Origin: Gelatoporia subvermispora B
Taxonomy: Eukaryota > Basidiomycota > Agaricomycetes > Polyporales > Gelatoporiaceae
Assembly (NCBI GenBank): GCA_000320605.2
Contig: KB445818.1
Coordinates: forward strand, 5,717-69,716
Direction: 5' to 3'
Length of the DNA stretch: 64,000 nt
Shown: one piece after another, positions 34,301 through 45,500 of the stretch
How positions within the stretch are numbered: position 1 is the first letter of the stretch
How the letters are laid out: every line of letters starts with the position of its first letter
The notes under the pieces: generated by a model
Database searches by the model: none
Seen by the model: only the letters and a program-made list of their open reading frames with translations
Told to the model about the DNA's origin: nothing
Position numbers and translations under genes: made by a program

Positions 34301-36154
34301 AAGCGACCACTTCGCGGTGGGTTTAGTCAGCCGTCAGATGGCTGCGGAGACCACGATCAGTCCTTTATATCTATGGATAATGATGTCGCGTTAATTAAAT
34401 TGGATGCGTAAACCCCGCGAGATGACTAGACATATGCTAAACGCTCTGGGGCAGTTCCCCTCCACCACGTCGACAGTTTGATACGTGCCGCATGTTGATG
34501 ATATACCCCGAATATGCCTATCGGTATTTACTAGCTTCCATTACGGAAAACGTCTCTGAAAAATCGAGCACTAATACCTTTCTGCGAAATATGAGGACGG
34601 GTAGTCAGAGCCGGCTGAGTTAGAATGTCAACAACGGCCTACATCTGGAGAGTGATCCTACAGATTAAGCCCATCGAGATCCGCACACATAGCTGGGCCG
34701 CACTGTACGAGTACATTGCAAATTGAACGAACGTCCAAAGTCGAAAACACGGGTCACAACAGCTCAAGTATCCCATTCACCTTTCCTCGCCATAGATCAT
34801 GGTCCGACAGGGCCTACGACATGCTCGGTTCATGGAGGCGTATATCGGAGGCACGAAGTAGTCGGTACTGGTGCGCGCTATCAGATGACGACTATGATAG
34901 GCTCTCCACCTTTCGATATGAGGCGCTAACCTACATACTATCTGATAGGGATTGCTGCTGCTAAGTCAGGATGAGGCGGTTCATCTTTTGTCGCCGGTTG
35001 ATGAGACAGCAGGTCTAGGGTAGACGGCGAGGGTGGCGTGCATGAGCGATAGGTTGAGTATCGCGCGCACATCGAAGGAGCGACATGGTGATCTAGCTGA
35101 GAGGTGAGACTAGTCTGTCGGAGAAGGCGACTCAAGCCTCTCTTCTCCCTCAGCGTTGCGATAATCGAATTGATATGGTCAGGTCTCCTGGAACCAACGT
35201 CGTCAGCTGGGCGAATACCACTCGGTGGCGCCCGAATGCGCCCTCACCGTAACAAGGACGACAGACGAGCTTCGACTACCATGGTATCTGTTCCGATCGT
35301 CCGTCCAATTCGTTCCGCAAGTTCGATCACTTGCGCGATCCCCTATGATATTCACTTCTTGCACTCGTGCAGTTTGAGAACAACGGCCAAACAAACGCGC
35401 GGAGAAGGTGCTCCAACAGCTCGCAGCAGCGTTACGCACTCACTTAAGATGGCGCCCACGAGGGCGCGACGCCCGCATTACTAGACACTTGGCGCAGGAT
35501 GTCGAGGATGGCGAGCCGCAGATGTCGGTGACAGCTTGGTCTCCCTTGAGGAGCACGGTTCAGGGGAGAGCAGCGAAACGACTGATGGCACAGACAGCTG
35601 TGTGAACTTGACTATGAGGCTCTGTCTACGCGCCGATTGTCAGAGAGGACGCCCGACTGTGAAATGGATTTCATGCCATTTGGGCACGTTTACGTTTAGT
35701 GTTGGAAGGCCAGGTAAAAGCTTACGAGGTTCGTACAAAAGAACAGATCGGGGTGAATATAATCAGCGTGCTGCCCAACACGTCACCCGATGCTCAATTG
35801 CAACGACATCGGGAAGAACACAGCCGCGCGGCTGCTCTGCGGGAGGGACAGGACGATGACGTCGTGCCTATTCAGCGAGACGAGATGGAGGACAGAGAAC
35901 ACCAGGTAATCCGACCGCCAGGATTCCAGACCAAAGCACATGCATTCAGGGAACCGCACGGTCGACGAGAATGCCCGACGGCCGCCTCGAACCTGGGGTC
36001 GCATCGCGCACCCCGTGACGTGCGCTTACCTAACCCCCCGACGAGCGGTCACGAGACTCAGGGCGATGGCGCCCTGCACGGGCGCCTGGATCGGGCGGCA
36101 GTGAGATGCCGGGGGGATGAGCGCATCTAGAGCGGGCACAATCGGCCTCGCGCG

Positions 36155-36159
36155 ATTGG
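36155..36159 (-). promoter_or_regulatory. CCAAT box upstream of the cytochrome c gene
   Basis: CCAAT on the minus strand, 164-168 bp before the cytochrome c start codon. CCAAT is the site of the HAP complex, the established activator of respiratory genes including cytochrome c in fungi. Function here is inferred from position only. Confidence 0.35.
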
Positions 36160-36322
36160 CTGGCGGCAAATCCGGGGAAAACCGGGCTCAGTGCGAGCTT
36201 ATAACCAAAATTTCAACGCGAGGCTGACCAGAACTACCTACCACCTCATCACGCTTCAGCTCGGGCACTCGACCCCTTGTACATCTATACCTCCCTATTT
36301 CACGACCCCCTAGACTTTAGAC

Positions 36323-36885
36323 ATGCCGTTCCAACAAGGTGCGTAGCGGGTCCAATCGTACGCGACGCGTTGCTCATCTCGGGGTGCGCGTGCAGGTGAC
36401 GCAGGCAAGGGTGCGGGTCTCTTCAAGACACGGTGTGCGCAGTGCCACACCCTCGGCGCGGGTGAGCCCAACAAGGTCGGCCCCAACCTCCACGGGTGAG
36501 TCCAGGTCAACGTTGCGCAAGACGCGGCGGGAGGCTGACACGTAGCGGATCGCAGCATCTTCGGCCGCAAGTCCGGCCAGGCGGAGGGCTACTCGTACAC
36601 CGCCGCGAACGTGAACAAGGGCGTCACCTGGGACGAGACTACCCTCTTCGAGTACCTCGAGAACCCCAAAAAGGTACGCTTGCAATGACACGTCACTGAC
36701 GCACGTTGGGGCTAACTGCGCTCCGCGACCCCAGTACATCCCCGGCACCAAGATGGCGTTCGCGGGTCTCAAGAAGGAGAAGGACCGCAACGACCTCGTC
36801 ACCTACCTCAAGGAGGCGGTACGTTCTCTCGCAATCGAGTCCGATGCGAACGTTGCTGACGCGTCGGATGTTGCAGACCGCATAA
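36323..36885 (+). CDS. CYC1: Cytochrome c, intact five-exon gene
   Basis: Mitochondrial intermembrane-space electron carrier between complexes III and IV. Five exons: 36323-36338, 36396-36495, 36556-36673, 36735-36818 and 36877-36885, all with GT-AG introns and consistent phases, giving 108 residues, the usual fungal length. The protein starts [16 protein letters not shown], carries the haem-attachment motif CAQCH (C19, C22, H23), the [19 protein letters not shown] and NPKKYIPGTKM blocks with the distal methionine ligand M85, and ends LKEATA. No damage is visible, so this looks like the functional copy. It is transcribed towards NLR2, whose end lies about 1 kb downstream. Four broken copies follow in the window. 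Confidence 0.93.
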
Positions 36886-37429
36886 TCTCCTCCTACTCGG
36901 ACACCCTTCTCCATGTATTGTTTACTATTAGTCTTAATCCGCTCCGGTGCCGCTATAGATGGGCGCATTATCTCTACATTGGACGTGCATCCTACACACC
37001 ACTCATCGATATGATACCACTTGCATCGCAAAGTCGTCCGAGGTCCGGGATACTTTCGCCGTCCGACATATCGGGTGAATCTCCGAAGTTACGTGAACGC
37101 ATGCCGAAAAGCGCGTCGATTTGGACGTGAACATGTCCCTACCACTTGCCTCCACTTGCTCGTATTGTACGCACCGGCGTGAAGTAGACTGGCTGTTCGT
37201 GAGGATGTTCGTTGCCAGCGCAAGTTCTGTGCAATCATGACGTCATAGCCATCCGTCGCCATTCCCCAGCATTTCCGGGACTGTTGTGTTCTGTTTGTAC
37301 CAGTTGTCCAAAGGCCTTAGAAACAAACAAAGTCTGGGCGCTTTGTCTCGGACACCTCGCTAGCTACCGACCGAAGGTAGCTCACACTTCGTCAGATTTA
37401 GCTGGACTTGTGCTTCCTTTGAGAGACTC
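36886..37429. other. Cytochrome c 3' region, duplicated
   Basis: No gene. The sequence is nearly identical to 45501-46045 and recognisable near 54180-54370 and 60870-61100, so it is a marker for the duplicated module. It contains the short inverted repeat AGCTACC-N6-GGTAGCT. Confidence 0.6.
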
Positions 37430-37861
37430 TTAGCATCTGAAGTGATTCACCGCCGCCACATCAGTCAGCAATTCTCCCGCTCTTCCGGTAGGCTGGCTGA
37501 AACCATTGTCAAGAAGGACCAAGCATGTTTGCACGATCCGCTGAACCACTACTCCGGTCAGGATCTGTAACGTGAATCCCAGTTGCGTTCGAATTGCCTC
37601 ACATAACCGCACATCTCTGCATTTTGGCGCCTGCGCTATATCCGTAACAATTGCACATAATCCGACTGCAAGCAGAAATTTGGATTCATGCATTCCCGCA
37701 GCACGCATATCGACAGCATGCAACCCGAGACAGGTGAAAAACGGCATGACGCTTTCTCGACGAAAATAATCCTCTCTTTGGACGCCCGCATTGGAACCTG
37801 ACTTCTCGGACATTCCTGTGGTAGCCGGAGTGACAATTGCCATACAGTTCGCTACGTACAT
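37430..37861 (-). CDS. Hypothetical 143-residue protein between cytochrome c and NLR2
   Basis: An uninterrupted minus-strand frame with several hydrophobic stretches and no recognised domain. It lies immediately downstream of NLR2 on the same strand. The homologous DNA at 46172-46477 carries a frameshift after AAGMH, which argues that the frame is not under selection or has decayed there. It may equally be NLR 3' untranslated sequence. Confidence 0.2.
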   Translation of the reverse strand: MYVANCMAIVTPATTGMSEKSGSNAGVQREDYFRRESVMPFFTCLGLHAVDMRAAGMHESKFLLAVGLCAIVTDIAQAPKCRDVRLCEAIRTQLGFTLQILTGVVVQRIVQTCLVLLDNGFSQPTGRAGELLTDVAAVNHFRC

Positions 37862-37917
37862 AGAGACATGAGCCCACCGGGAAACTAGCTAAGTATCACT
37901 GAAATTTATCATCTAGA

Positions 37918-40900
37918 CTATATCCTACCGCGTCCGCCTGGAGTGTAACATCTCGTCCAGTCCGTACCATGTACAAAGGCCTTCAAATGTAAAATAACTC
38001 TTGATCGACCAATGATTAGGACAGTTCGCGGCCACCACAGACCCGTATGGTACTTTTGAGGTATCCAAAGGATGAGCTCCCCTTGGGGACCAGTGATCCA
38101 GCCAGCATCATCCAAGGAGAAGATATCTCTTGGATCCGCGATGCCCGACCCATCATATAGAGAAAGAGGATCAAAGGAATCGTCAATACACACGGACGAG
38201 GCATCATCATGAGTTGACGGGCTACCGGGGAGGAAATGATGTCGAGAAGGTTCCAGGACTGGTAATATGGAACTCGAAGTATCTGAGTCTAACGAATTGG
38301 CTGCCAAGGGGAGATGGGGGATATGCGGAGAGAATGCGACACGAGGTCTGGTAGACGAGGAAAATGCATTGCCATGGCTGGCCATAGTTTGCGATCTCGA
38401 CGCAACGTGGGTTCCATCTGAGAACACGACAGAGCTGATGCTTTCTGAGTGACCCTGGAGTGACTGAGGTAGTGCTTGAGCCGTGCCCACATCCCAAATA
38501 CGGATGGTCCCATCCTCAGAGCCAGATACAACGCGTGTCCCATCCGGGGAGAATGCGACGGAGTCGACCCAACTTGTGTGCCCCTTGAGTGGCCGAAGCA
38601 GCGCCTGACCCGTGCTCGCATCCCAGATCCGGATGGTGCCGTCGTGCGAGCCAGACGCAATGCGGGTCCCATCCGGGGAGAATGCGACGGAGGTGACCTG
38701 TCTTGTGTGCCCCTCGAGCGGCTCGAGCAGCGCCTGACCCGTTCTCGCATCCCAGATGCGGATGGTCTTGTCCTGCGAGCCAGACGCAATGCGGGTCCCA
38801 TCCGGGGAGAATGCGACGGAGGTGACCTGTCTTGTGTGCCCCTTGAGTGGCTCGAGCAGCGCCTGACCCGTGCTCGCATCCCAGATACGGATGGTCTCGT
38901 CCAACGAGCCAGACACAATACGGGTCCCATCCGGGGAGAATGCGACGGAGGTGACCAAGCTTGTGTGCCCCGCGAGTGGCTCGAGCAGCGCCTGACCCGT
39001 GCTCGCATCCCAGATGCGAATGGTCGCGTCGTACGAGCCAGACACGATGCGGGTCCCATCCGGGGAGAATGCGACGGAGGTGACCTGTCTTGTGTGCCCC
39101 TCGAGCGGCTCGAGCAGCGCCTGACCCGTTCTCGCATCCCAGATGCGGATGGTCTTGTCCCACGAGCCAGACACGATGCGGGTCCCATCCGGGGAGAATG
39201 CGACGGAGGTGACCTCCCCTGCGTGCCCCTCGAGTGGCTCGAGCAGCGCCTGACCCGTGCTCGCAACCCAGATGCGCATGGTATTGTCCTCTGACCCAGA
39301 CGCAATGCGGGTTCCATCTGGAGACAATGCGACCGCCAGCAGTTCTGGCACGTCGTCATTGTACTCGAGAACATTGTAATCCTTACTGGGTCCTATTGTC
39401 ACAATCACAGGCACATTTAAAAATTCTGGCCAAAATGCTTCTGCGATCCTTGAAGATGGATGAACGGAAGGGAGTGCGGAGAGATATATGTGGGGCACAC
39501 TTATCGCAATTACCCCTCGACAGGCGTCAACAAAGACTTTTGCATCTTCGAAGAATTGCGATGTACCGTCTGCCATATGCTACGAACGAAATATTGACTG
39601 ATGTGAGGGCTTTGGAGGTATGCGGAGTAGTTATGGTCACCTACCTCGCGGTGAGCGTCAAGAAGTCTGTCCAACGACCACCGCACTTCGAAAGTCTGCC
39701 GCAGTGTGCTGAGGACCTCTAGCCAGAATAGGAACTTTCGGAATAGTACGGTCGATAGACATTGCAGCTGTGTCAACGCGTCGTCGAGAGCATCGATGTG
39801 GTCGTACCAATACATGCATGCGTACGTGAGTTGTTTCGGCAGCGCTGCGCACTTTTGATTCTCGTTGGGAAGATATGACGTTTGACACCCACTGACGTTG
39901 AAGTGCAGCAGGTCAGAACCCATGATCCGGATGCAACCGTCTGCTAGGTCTCGGTGAACCGCCTGTCGATCAATCAAGAACTGCCCGGCGCGCTCAGGGG
40001 TGGTCAGGAAGTCTCCGAAAGAGGCGTGGAATGTCGACACGACACCATCATGGTCCAGGGGAGGGACATAGACAACGGCGTGGAGCGCCTGTAGCTTGGT
40101 ACGGATTCTTTGTGGAGATATACCGATCACCTCGGCCAGGACGTCTAGGGATAGGTGCTCACGGACGGTGAGAATGGCAGCCAGGATTTGTCTGACTTCG
40201 GAAAGTTCCTCCGGCTCGTACCGCTTGGAATCCAACGCTTCGTCAAGGATGAAAGTATATGTATCATCCAGTGGCTTGTTCATTGGCCCGCCGGCGGTGA
40301 TTTCGAGACCGGTGAACCTTTGCAGACGTTCGACAGGATCTGCACCCTGTATATATTCCGTCGCCGTGAATGCGTAGATGAAGAGCTTCCCTGCTTGAAG
40401 CGCGAGGGTGGCGATGTCCTCACGAGTGGGCCATTCTGGGGGGAAAGAGGATGAGGAGCCCGAGGCGACCTCAAGAGGTCGCATTTCACGAAGACGATGA
40501 TCGATATAGAGGTAGATATCCTTCTCGACGATGCTATGCTCTATATCGTGCAAACGGAGAATGCGACGAATATTGGCGTCTCCCCTGTCAAATTGAGACC
40601 GGATGTGTTGCTCAGGACGTGAGGTGACGAAGAATTTGATAGGCATGCGTGATGACACTTGGAGGAGGTGGGTGAGAATTATCGTCGTGGCCCCCTTGTC
40701 CGCACACTCGTCGAGGGCATCGATGACTAGCACCACAGTGGGTAGCGCGTTGCCGAACGCTTCGCAAAGGGGACCCTGGAGCAGGCGTTCTACCTGGACC
40801 TCCACCCTCTCGTGCCCTGCGTCTGGATGCTCCTGCAGTACCTTCAATAGCGCCCATTTGTATGCTGGGAACTGGTAGGCGAGCGATACTGCCAATGTAG

Positions 40901-42180
40901 GGATGATGCGCTTGATGTCATCTCGGTTGGTCCCTCTAGAACAGAAGAAACTGCCCCCAAATATTCCGGCACGACGAAGTATGAGGCAGAGTGAGCGGGC
41001 AATGGCAGATTTGCCCGTGCCCGCCATGCCATCGAGCCAGAATATACGCGGAGCTGCGCTATCGAGGCTCCAGACCTTCAGCTCGTCCAGAAGAGCGACG
41101 CGAGTGTCTTGCATGCATTCGGACCCGGGTTGGGCATCGATTCCAGCGTCTGGAACATGCTGAAGCTGTGCTAGTAGCCCTGCTACAAGTCAGTAGAGCA
41201 CCCGATATGCAACGAAATCGCTCACTCGACATGTTAAGGTCTTCAACCATGCGTTCAGTGCGAAGATTGCACTCAAGCTGGATTGGAAGATGAGAGTCAT
41301 GCCATCACACAAGATGAGCTACGACGTACCTGGAATTCATTGAGCATAGTCGCCAGTTCGCGAAATACGCTCTCAACCTCTTCCACATCCGCCCACGATT
41401 CAAACACACGTCTCAACCCGCTTCGTCTCGTTTTGTATTCTATCTCCAGCTTGATGCGGTTCAGGAACCTGACGTGCGTTAGCCCTCGCCGTATATCCCG
41501 CCTGCAACGAGACACTTACTCTTCTATGCGGTCCAGGCGCCTACGGACCAGCGGACTTACATGCTGCTCTGACCCGTACGGCGACAAAGCCTGCAGTAGG
41601 TGAACGATATTCTGTGCGATCCGTTCAAATCCGTCCCGAGCTTCCCCAAGATTCTGTTCAGCGGGTGGTCAGACGGGGACTCAGGTGACATCAAGAAGAG
41701 AACGGCGCTCACATCAACTATGTCCATCACCTCGACAACGCCGACTAGCGCTGCCTTCAGTGGTAGGAATAGATCGCTACCGTCTTTGACAGCTTTGAGC
41801 ACTTCCTTTAACACTCTCCATCCTGTCCTACTTGGCGAGGTGCTCATATCGAATCTCGACACGCCCAATGGTTGGTATGTGGACTCGCTTGCGGCGTAAT
41901 GTGAAGGTACAACAGAGGGTTCCATGGCTGGTTGTGACGAAGTCATCGGCTCGAGCCCCGCTGTGCCCGCAGGCAGGTAGCTGAGTCCGTGTGGAACGTG
42001 TCCAGGAGGTACAACAGAGCCTCCCATCGGCTGCTGCGACGAGGCAGACAACCGCCCTGGAGAGTTCGGCGTCGTCCCCTGTGTTTGATCTGAATCCGTC
42101 TTTGGTCGCTTCGAGAGCCGTTGTAGGACATCAGGTAAGGCATGCTTGAGCTTCGACTGGCGCTGCGTGGGGTCAGTCAT
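37918..42180 (-). CDS. NACHT-WD40 NLR receptor 2, intact
   Basis: The only receptor of the array that reads cleanly from start to tail. Exon 1 (42180-41713, 156 codons) holds a disordered Ser/Pro/Gln region and the start of the helical domain (VLKEVLKAVKDGSDLFLPLK). Exon 2 (41653-41520) continues it with LGEARDGFERIAQNIVHLLQ. Two short exons follow, then the NACHT exon with P-loop GMAGTGKS and Walker B VVLVIDALDECAD. A final intron near 39590 leads to the WD40 exon starting at 39576, with seven full 43-residue repeats, one degenerate repeat, and the tail WITGPQGELILWIPQ, GLWWPRTVLIIG and FVHGTDW, which is typical of agaricomycete NACHT-WD40 proteins. Predicted cytosolic sensor that oligomerises through NACHT after WD40 binding. 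It is convergent with the cytochrome c gene. Confidence 0.88.
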
Positions 42181-42360
42181 TGTATGTGTTGTTACTTCAA
42201 GGGCAAGAGAGAGATGCGTAAAATGCAGGGATTGACGGGATGCGTGGTCCCAGGATGAGGGAGAAAATAAGTGGACGAGGCGTCTCTCAAACTGTCAAAC
42301 TCGAGCGTCCGAGCTTTTGTGCTATGCATGGGACGCTGCACAGCTCCAGCTGCAGCACGT

Positions 42361-42553
42361 CCTGCAGTAAGCCGAGCTACAGCCACACAGCCAGATAGCA
42401 CTCTGGAATCCGGATACACTGAAAACTGGCCTCGTGGCATACACTGCCCTCGACGTCCTGCAGTAAGCCGAGCTACAGCCACACAGCCAGATAGTACTCT
42501 GAATTCCGGATATACAGACACTGGAACCTGGCCTCGTGGCAGACACTGCCCTC
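42361..42553. repeat. Tandem duplication of about 96 bp
   Basis: The unit beginning 'cctgcagtaagccgagc' at 42361 recurs at 42457 with few changes. The repeated part includes the sequence 'actgccctcg' that forms one half of the conserved inverted repeat. It lies about 180-370 bp upstream of the NLR2 start. Confidence 0.75.
42538..42550. promoter_or_regulatory. Inverted repeat GGCAGACACTGCC upstream of NLR2
   Basis: GGCAG-ACA-CTGCC, a perfect 5-bp inverted repeat about 360 bp upstream of the NLR2 start. It is present unchanged upstream of NLR3 and NLR4. It may bind a dimeric regulator or may simply be shared ancestry. Confidence 0.35.
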
Positions 42554-43255
42554 GGAAGTTCCGCTGGAGGTTGAGCGCGAGCAACTGGCTGACAATGACA
42601 TGAAATATACCCTTCCACCAGAATGTAGAGACATGAATGAGTCTTGGTGACACTGTTCGAGCCGCTCAAGTGTCGTCAAGCAAGGCAATTGGCAAGCTCT
42701 TTCCGAACCGCCCGGGGGTTTGAGACAGTTGCATTCCCCGCGATGTACATTGTAAGCCACGTCGGACAAGATGCACTACGAGTTCAGCAGACAAGCTCGG
42801 TGATAATTTACGGAACTCCAGGCCCCAAGCTTCGAAGTGGAAGAGAGTACATTGCAGTGTCCTAGCCATGGCTACATGATGGAGCGCCGTCGCCGGTAAA
42901 CGCGCCCAACTCAACCTCCGGCGCTGTCCTAATAGGCTAATTTTCCGCGTCCGGCCTATCGTTTTGACAACCACGTGCTGACCATGCGAGTTCTGTCAAC
43001 CGAGCCTAAAGCTGAAGTTACGCTCCAAGATCTCGTTCTTCCTCTACTCCCCGCCGCGGCTGAAGTAGAATTAGGTGGTTGAGATGGTTCTAAATAGTAT
43101 GTCGTTCTAGTGTAAATCTATCAGTAAAGCGTCCCATGAACTCATTCGACTGCGACTTCATTCCGATCCGACAAACATCAAGCTTACTGCTTGACCTAGG
43201 GTCTCCTTTAATGAAGATACAAAGCGAGTTGACGATGTGAATTCTGCGAACGGAG

Positions 43256-43905
43256 AGAACGACTGACGAGACCCGGATGAGTCGCTGGTGATGGAGACGG
43301 GAATGGCCGCGTATGGCTCGTCAAGGTGCGTCCTATTCACGATCTCACAGTGCAAACTAGCTACATCTCACCACTTCAGATTCCGAAACACATGATGGAG
43401 ATGTGGTCCAATATCAGCCAAGATGGCGTGCACCTCGCGACCACCATGCCAAGTCGCCGACGGGCTAGAAGTCGCGCATCTTGCCCAAGCTGCCGCCTAA
43501 CTCCACGAGCCCAGATAAGGAGGGCGATGAGTAAATAGATGTACATGGTAAACGAGGTAGCCGAGAACCAGGTCGTCGTCGCGGAGCGCAAGGTGCCCGG
43601 TACCGCAAGACGCGCGCGCACGACCATCCTCACCGGGCGCGGCAAGCACGAGGGTAACCTGTGCCCCGTGTGTAGCGAACGATATAGGTAGCGCATCGAG
43701 GAGAGGGATCGGGTGGCAAACGCGCCCGCGCGGCAGATCATGCGGATTGAGGATGCGCTGCCGGGCGAGAGCTTGCTCACGAGCAGTGCGGCGCACACGG
43801 AGCCGTCGATTTCGTCGTGCGTCCTTAAACCCTTCTCTCTCGTGCATATGTGCTTACCAAGCTATGCAGCTCCTGCATGTGCATTTGCGCCTGCACCTGA
43901 GTAGG
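43256..43905 (+). pseudogene. TFIIF beta-subunit relic 2
   Basis: Broken plus-strand copy. Recognisable blocks are METGMAAYGSS, then, after an intron ending 'cttcag', IPKHMMEMWSNISQDGVHLA. Further blocks are ARTTILTGRGKHEGNLCPVC and RIEERDRVANAPARQIMRIE. Stops and frameshifts separate them (for example the stop after CSERYR at 43689). TFIIF beta assists RNA polymerase II initiation. The C-terminal winged helix is absent from this copy. Confidence 0.7.
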
Positions 43906-44339
43906 GTTCAGTCGATGTTGCACTGAATTGCTATGCATTGACGTACCAGAACACATTTTCCGCGTTCACATAAGCATAACAGACAGGCAATGCCTTAGTT
44001 GTTCCGTCCGGGGCTGTGCGCACAAACTTTCTGTTTTAGGCATCGAGATCGGAGGTGATAACCTGCATAAAGATCGGAAACTGAAATCTTTTCCTCTCGC
44101 GTCGCACAGACCATGGAGCACCGGGAATGCGAATTATCGTATGTCGTTCGCAAAGAGATTGCAAGAAACAGTAGGCCAGTGCGAGGCTGCGCAGGCAATG
44201 CACGTGACCGTGAACGCAGCGGTTGCGCGTGGAGGATTGCACTCCTCTTCGTCGCTTTGGTCTACGGTGATGGTGCAATTTCATCAATAGGGACCTTTGG
44301 TCTGTCGCATCCACTCTCGTACTCTGAATGACCATCCCC

Positions 44340-44990
44340 ATCTCACGCTCGCGATCCCCACCATCTCACTCTCGCAGTCATGACTTTCCAGTGTTCCACC
44401 ACCACGGGCAAGAATCCGCGCATCCTGCTCAAGTTCCCGCTGAACCACCACAAGAGTACGAGATGGACACTGTGAATGAGGTGATCGAGAATTAAGTCGT
44501 TATCGGGTTGCGCGAGCAGGAGTAATGCAAGCACGACGGTCCTCACCGGATGCGGCGAGCACGATTGCAATCTCCGCCCCGTGTTTATTTAACGCTATAG
44601 GCAGCGCATAGAGGAGAGGCATGAGGTGGGGAATGCCCCGGCGAGGCGGATCATGCGGATCGAGGATGCGTTGCCGGGCGAGAGTTTGCTCACGAGCGGT
44701 GCGGCGCACACGGAGCCGTCGACCTCGTCGTGCGTCCCAAATTCTTTCTCTCTCGTGTATGCGTGCTTATCCGACTCGTGCATATGAGTCTGAGCCAGCA
44801 CCTTCGACGGGCTCTTCGAGGTGTTCCAGAAGCGCGACTACTGATCGATCAATCGATCGAGCTCAAGGCCCTTCGCGAGCGCACGCAGCAGCCCAAGGCA
44901 TACCTCAAGGAGGTCCTCCACGAGGTTGTCTTCTGACACCGCAGAGGCAAAACTCACACATGTTTGCATCGTCAAAATGCACCTCAGCTT
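44340..44990 (+). pseudogene. TFIIF beta-subunit relic 3
   Basis: A second copy in the same module interval, with the RPVF...RYRQRIEERHEVGNAP and RRIMRIEDALPGESLLTSGA blocks and, unlike relic 2, the winged-helix part (LFEVFQKRDY, then [20 protein letters not shown]). Several stops interrupt it (for example after RWTL and after RDY). The 3' end abuts the cytochrome c relic at 45037. Confidence 0.75.
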
Positions 44991-45036
44991 GCGCAGTGCG
45001 CTGCCGACCTGGCTATTCAAGCTTCAAGATCCAAGA

Positions 45037-45500
45037 TTCAAGACGCGGCGTGCACAGTACCACACCCTCGGCGCGGGCGAGCCCAACAAGGTCGGCCCTA
45101 ACCTCCACGGGTGAGTCTAGCACAACGTTGCGAACGGCGCAGTGGGAGGCCGACACGCGGTGCATCACAGTATCTTCGGGCGCAAGTCCGGCCAGGCGGA
45201 GGGCTACTCGTACACCACCGCGAACGTGAACAAGGGCGTCACCTGGGACGGGACCGCCCTGTTCGAGTATCATGAGAACCCCAAAAAGGTACGTCTGCAA
45301 TGACACGTCACTGACGCACGTTGGGGCTGACTGCGCTCCGCGCCCCCAGTACATCCCCGGCACCAAGATGGCGTTCGCGGGTCTCAAGAGGGAGAAGGAC
45401 CGCAACGACCTCGTCACTTACCTCAAGGAGGCGGTACGTTCTCTCGCAATCGAGTCCGATGCGGACGTTGCTGACACGCCGGATGTTGCAGACCACATAA
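45037..45500 (+). pseudogene. Cytochrome c pseudogene without haem cysteines
   Basis: Duplicate of 36413-36885 lacking exon 1 and the start of exon 2. Exon 2 reads [20 protein letters not shown]: both cysteines of CxxCH have changed (TGT to CGT, TGC to TAC), so haem cannot attach. Exon 3 has TT for TA and GTAL changes, while exon 4 ([19 protein letters not shown]) and the final 3-codon exon (ACC ACA TAA) remain open with intact splice sites. The DNA downstream is nearly identical to that after the intact gene. Confidence 0.88.

Larger units (their letters stand above)
31441..36322. other. 4.9 kb mosaic of fragments and anonymous sequence
   Basis: Holds the reductase fragment at 33.4-34.3 kb and a possible scrap of the adaptor-domain gene around 34970-35030 ('gatgagacagcaggtct', compare 20500). 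A minus-strand frame at 32713-32985 (90 codons) and a plus-strand frame at 35699-36130 (143 codons, rich in charged residues) show no recognisable domain. No confident gene. Confidence 0.4.
42181..43255. other. NLR2 upstream region
   Basis: No gene. Contains a tandem duplication at 42361-42550 and the inverted repeat GGCAGACACTGCC, both listed separately. The 5' part resembles the regions upstream of NLR1, NLR3 and NLR4. Confidence 0.55.

Noticed and set aside
38289..39374. Long open frames in other phases and on the opposite strand of the WD40 region (361 codons at 38289-39374 on the minus strand, 272 codons at 38476-39294 on the plus strand)
   Set aside because: The 129-bp repeat unit happens to contain no stop codon in these phases, so any repeat array stays open. 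The encoded residues are low-complexity echoes of the WD40 unit.
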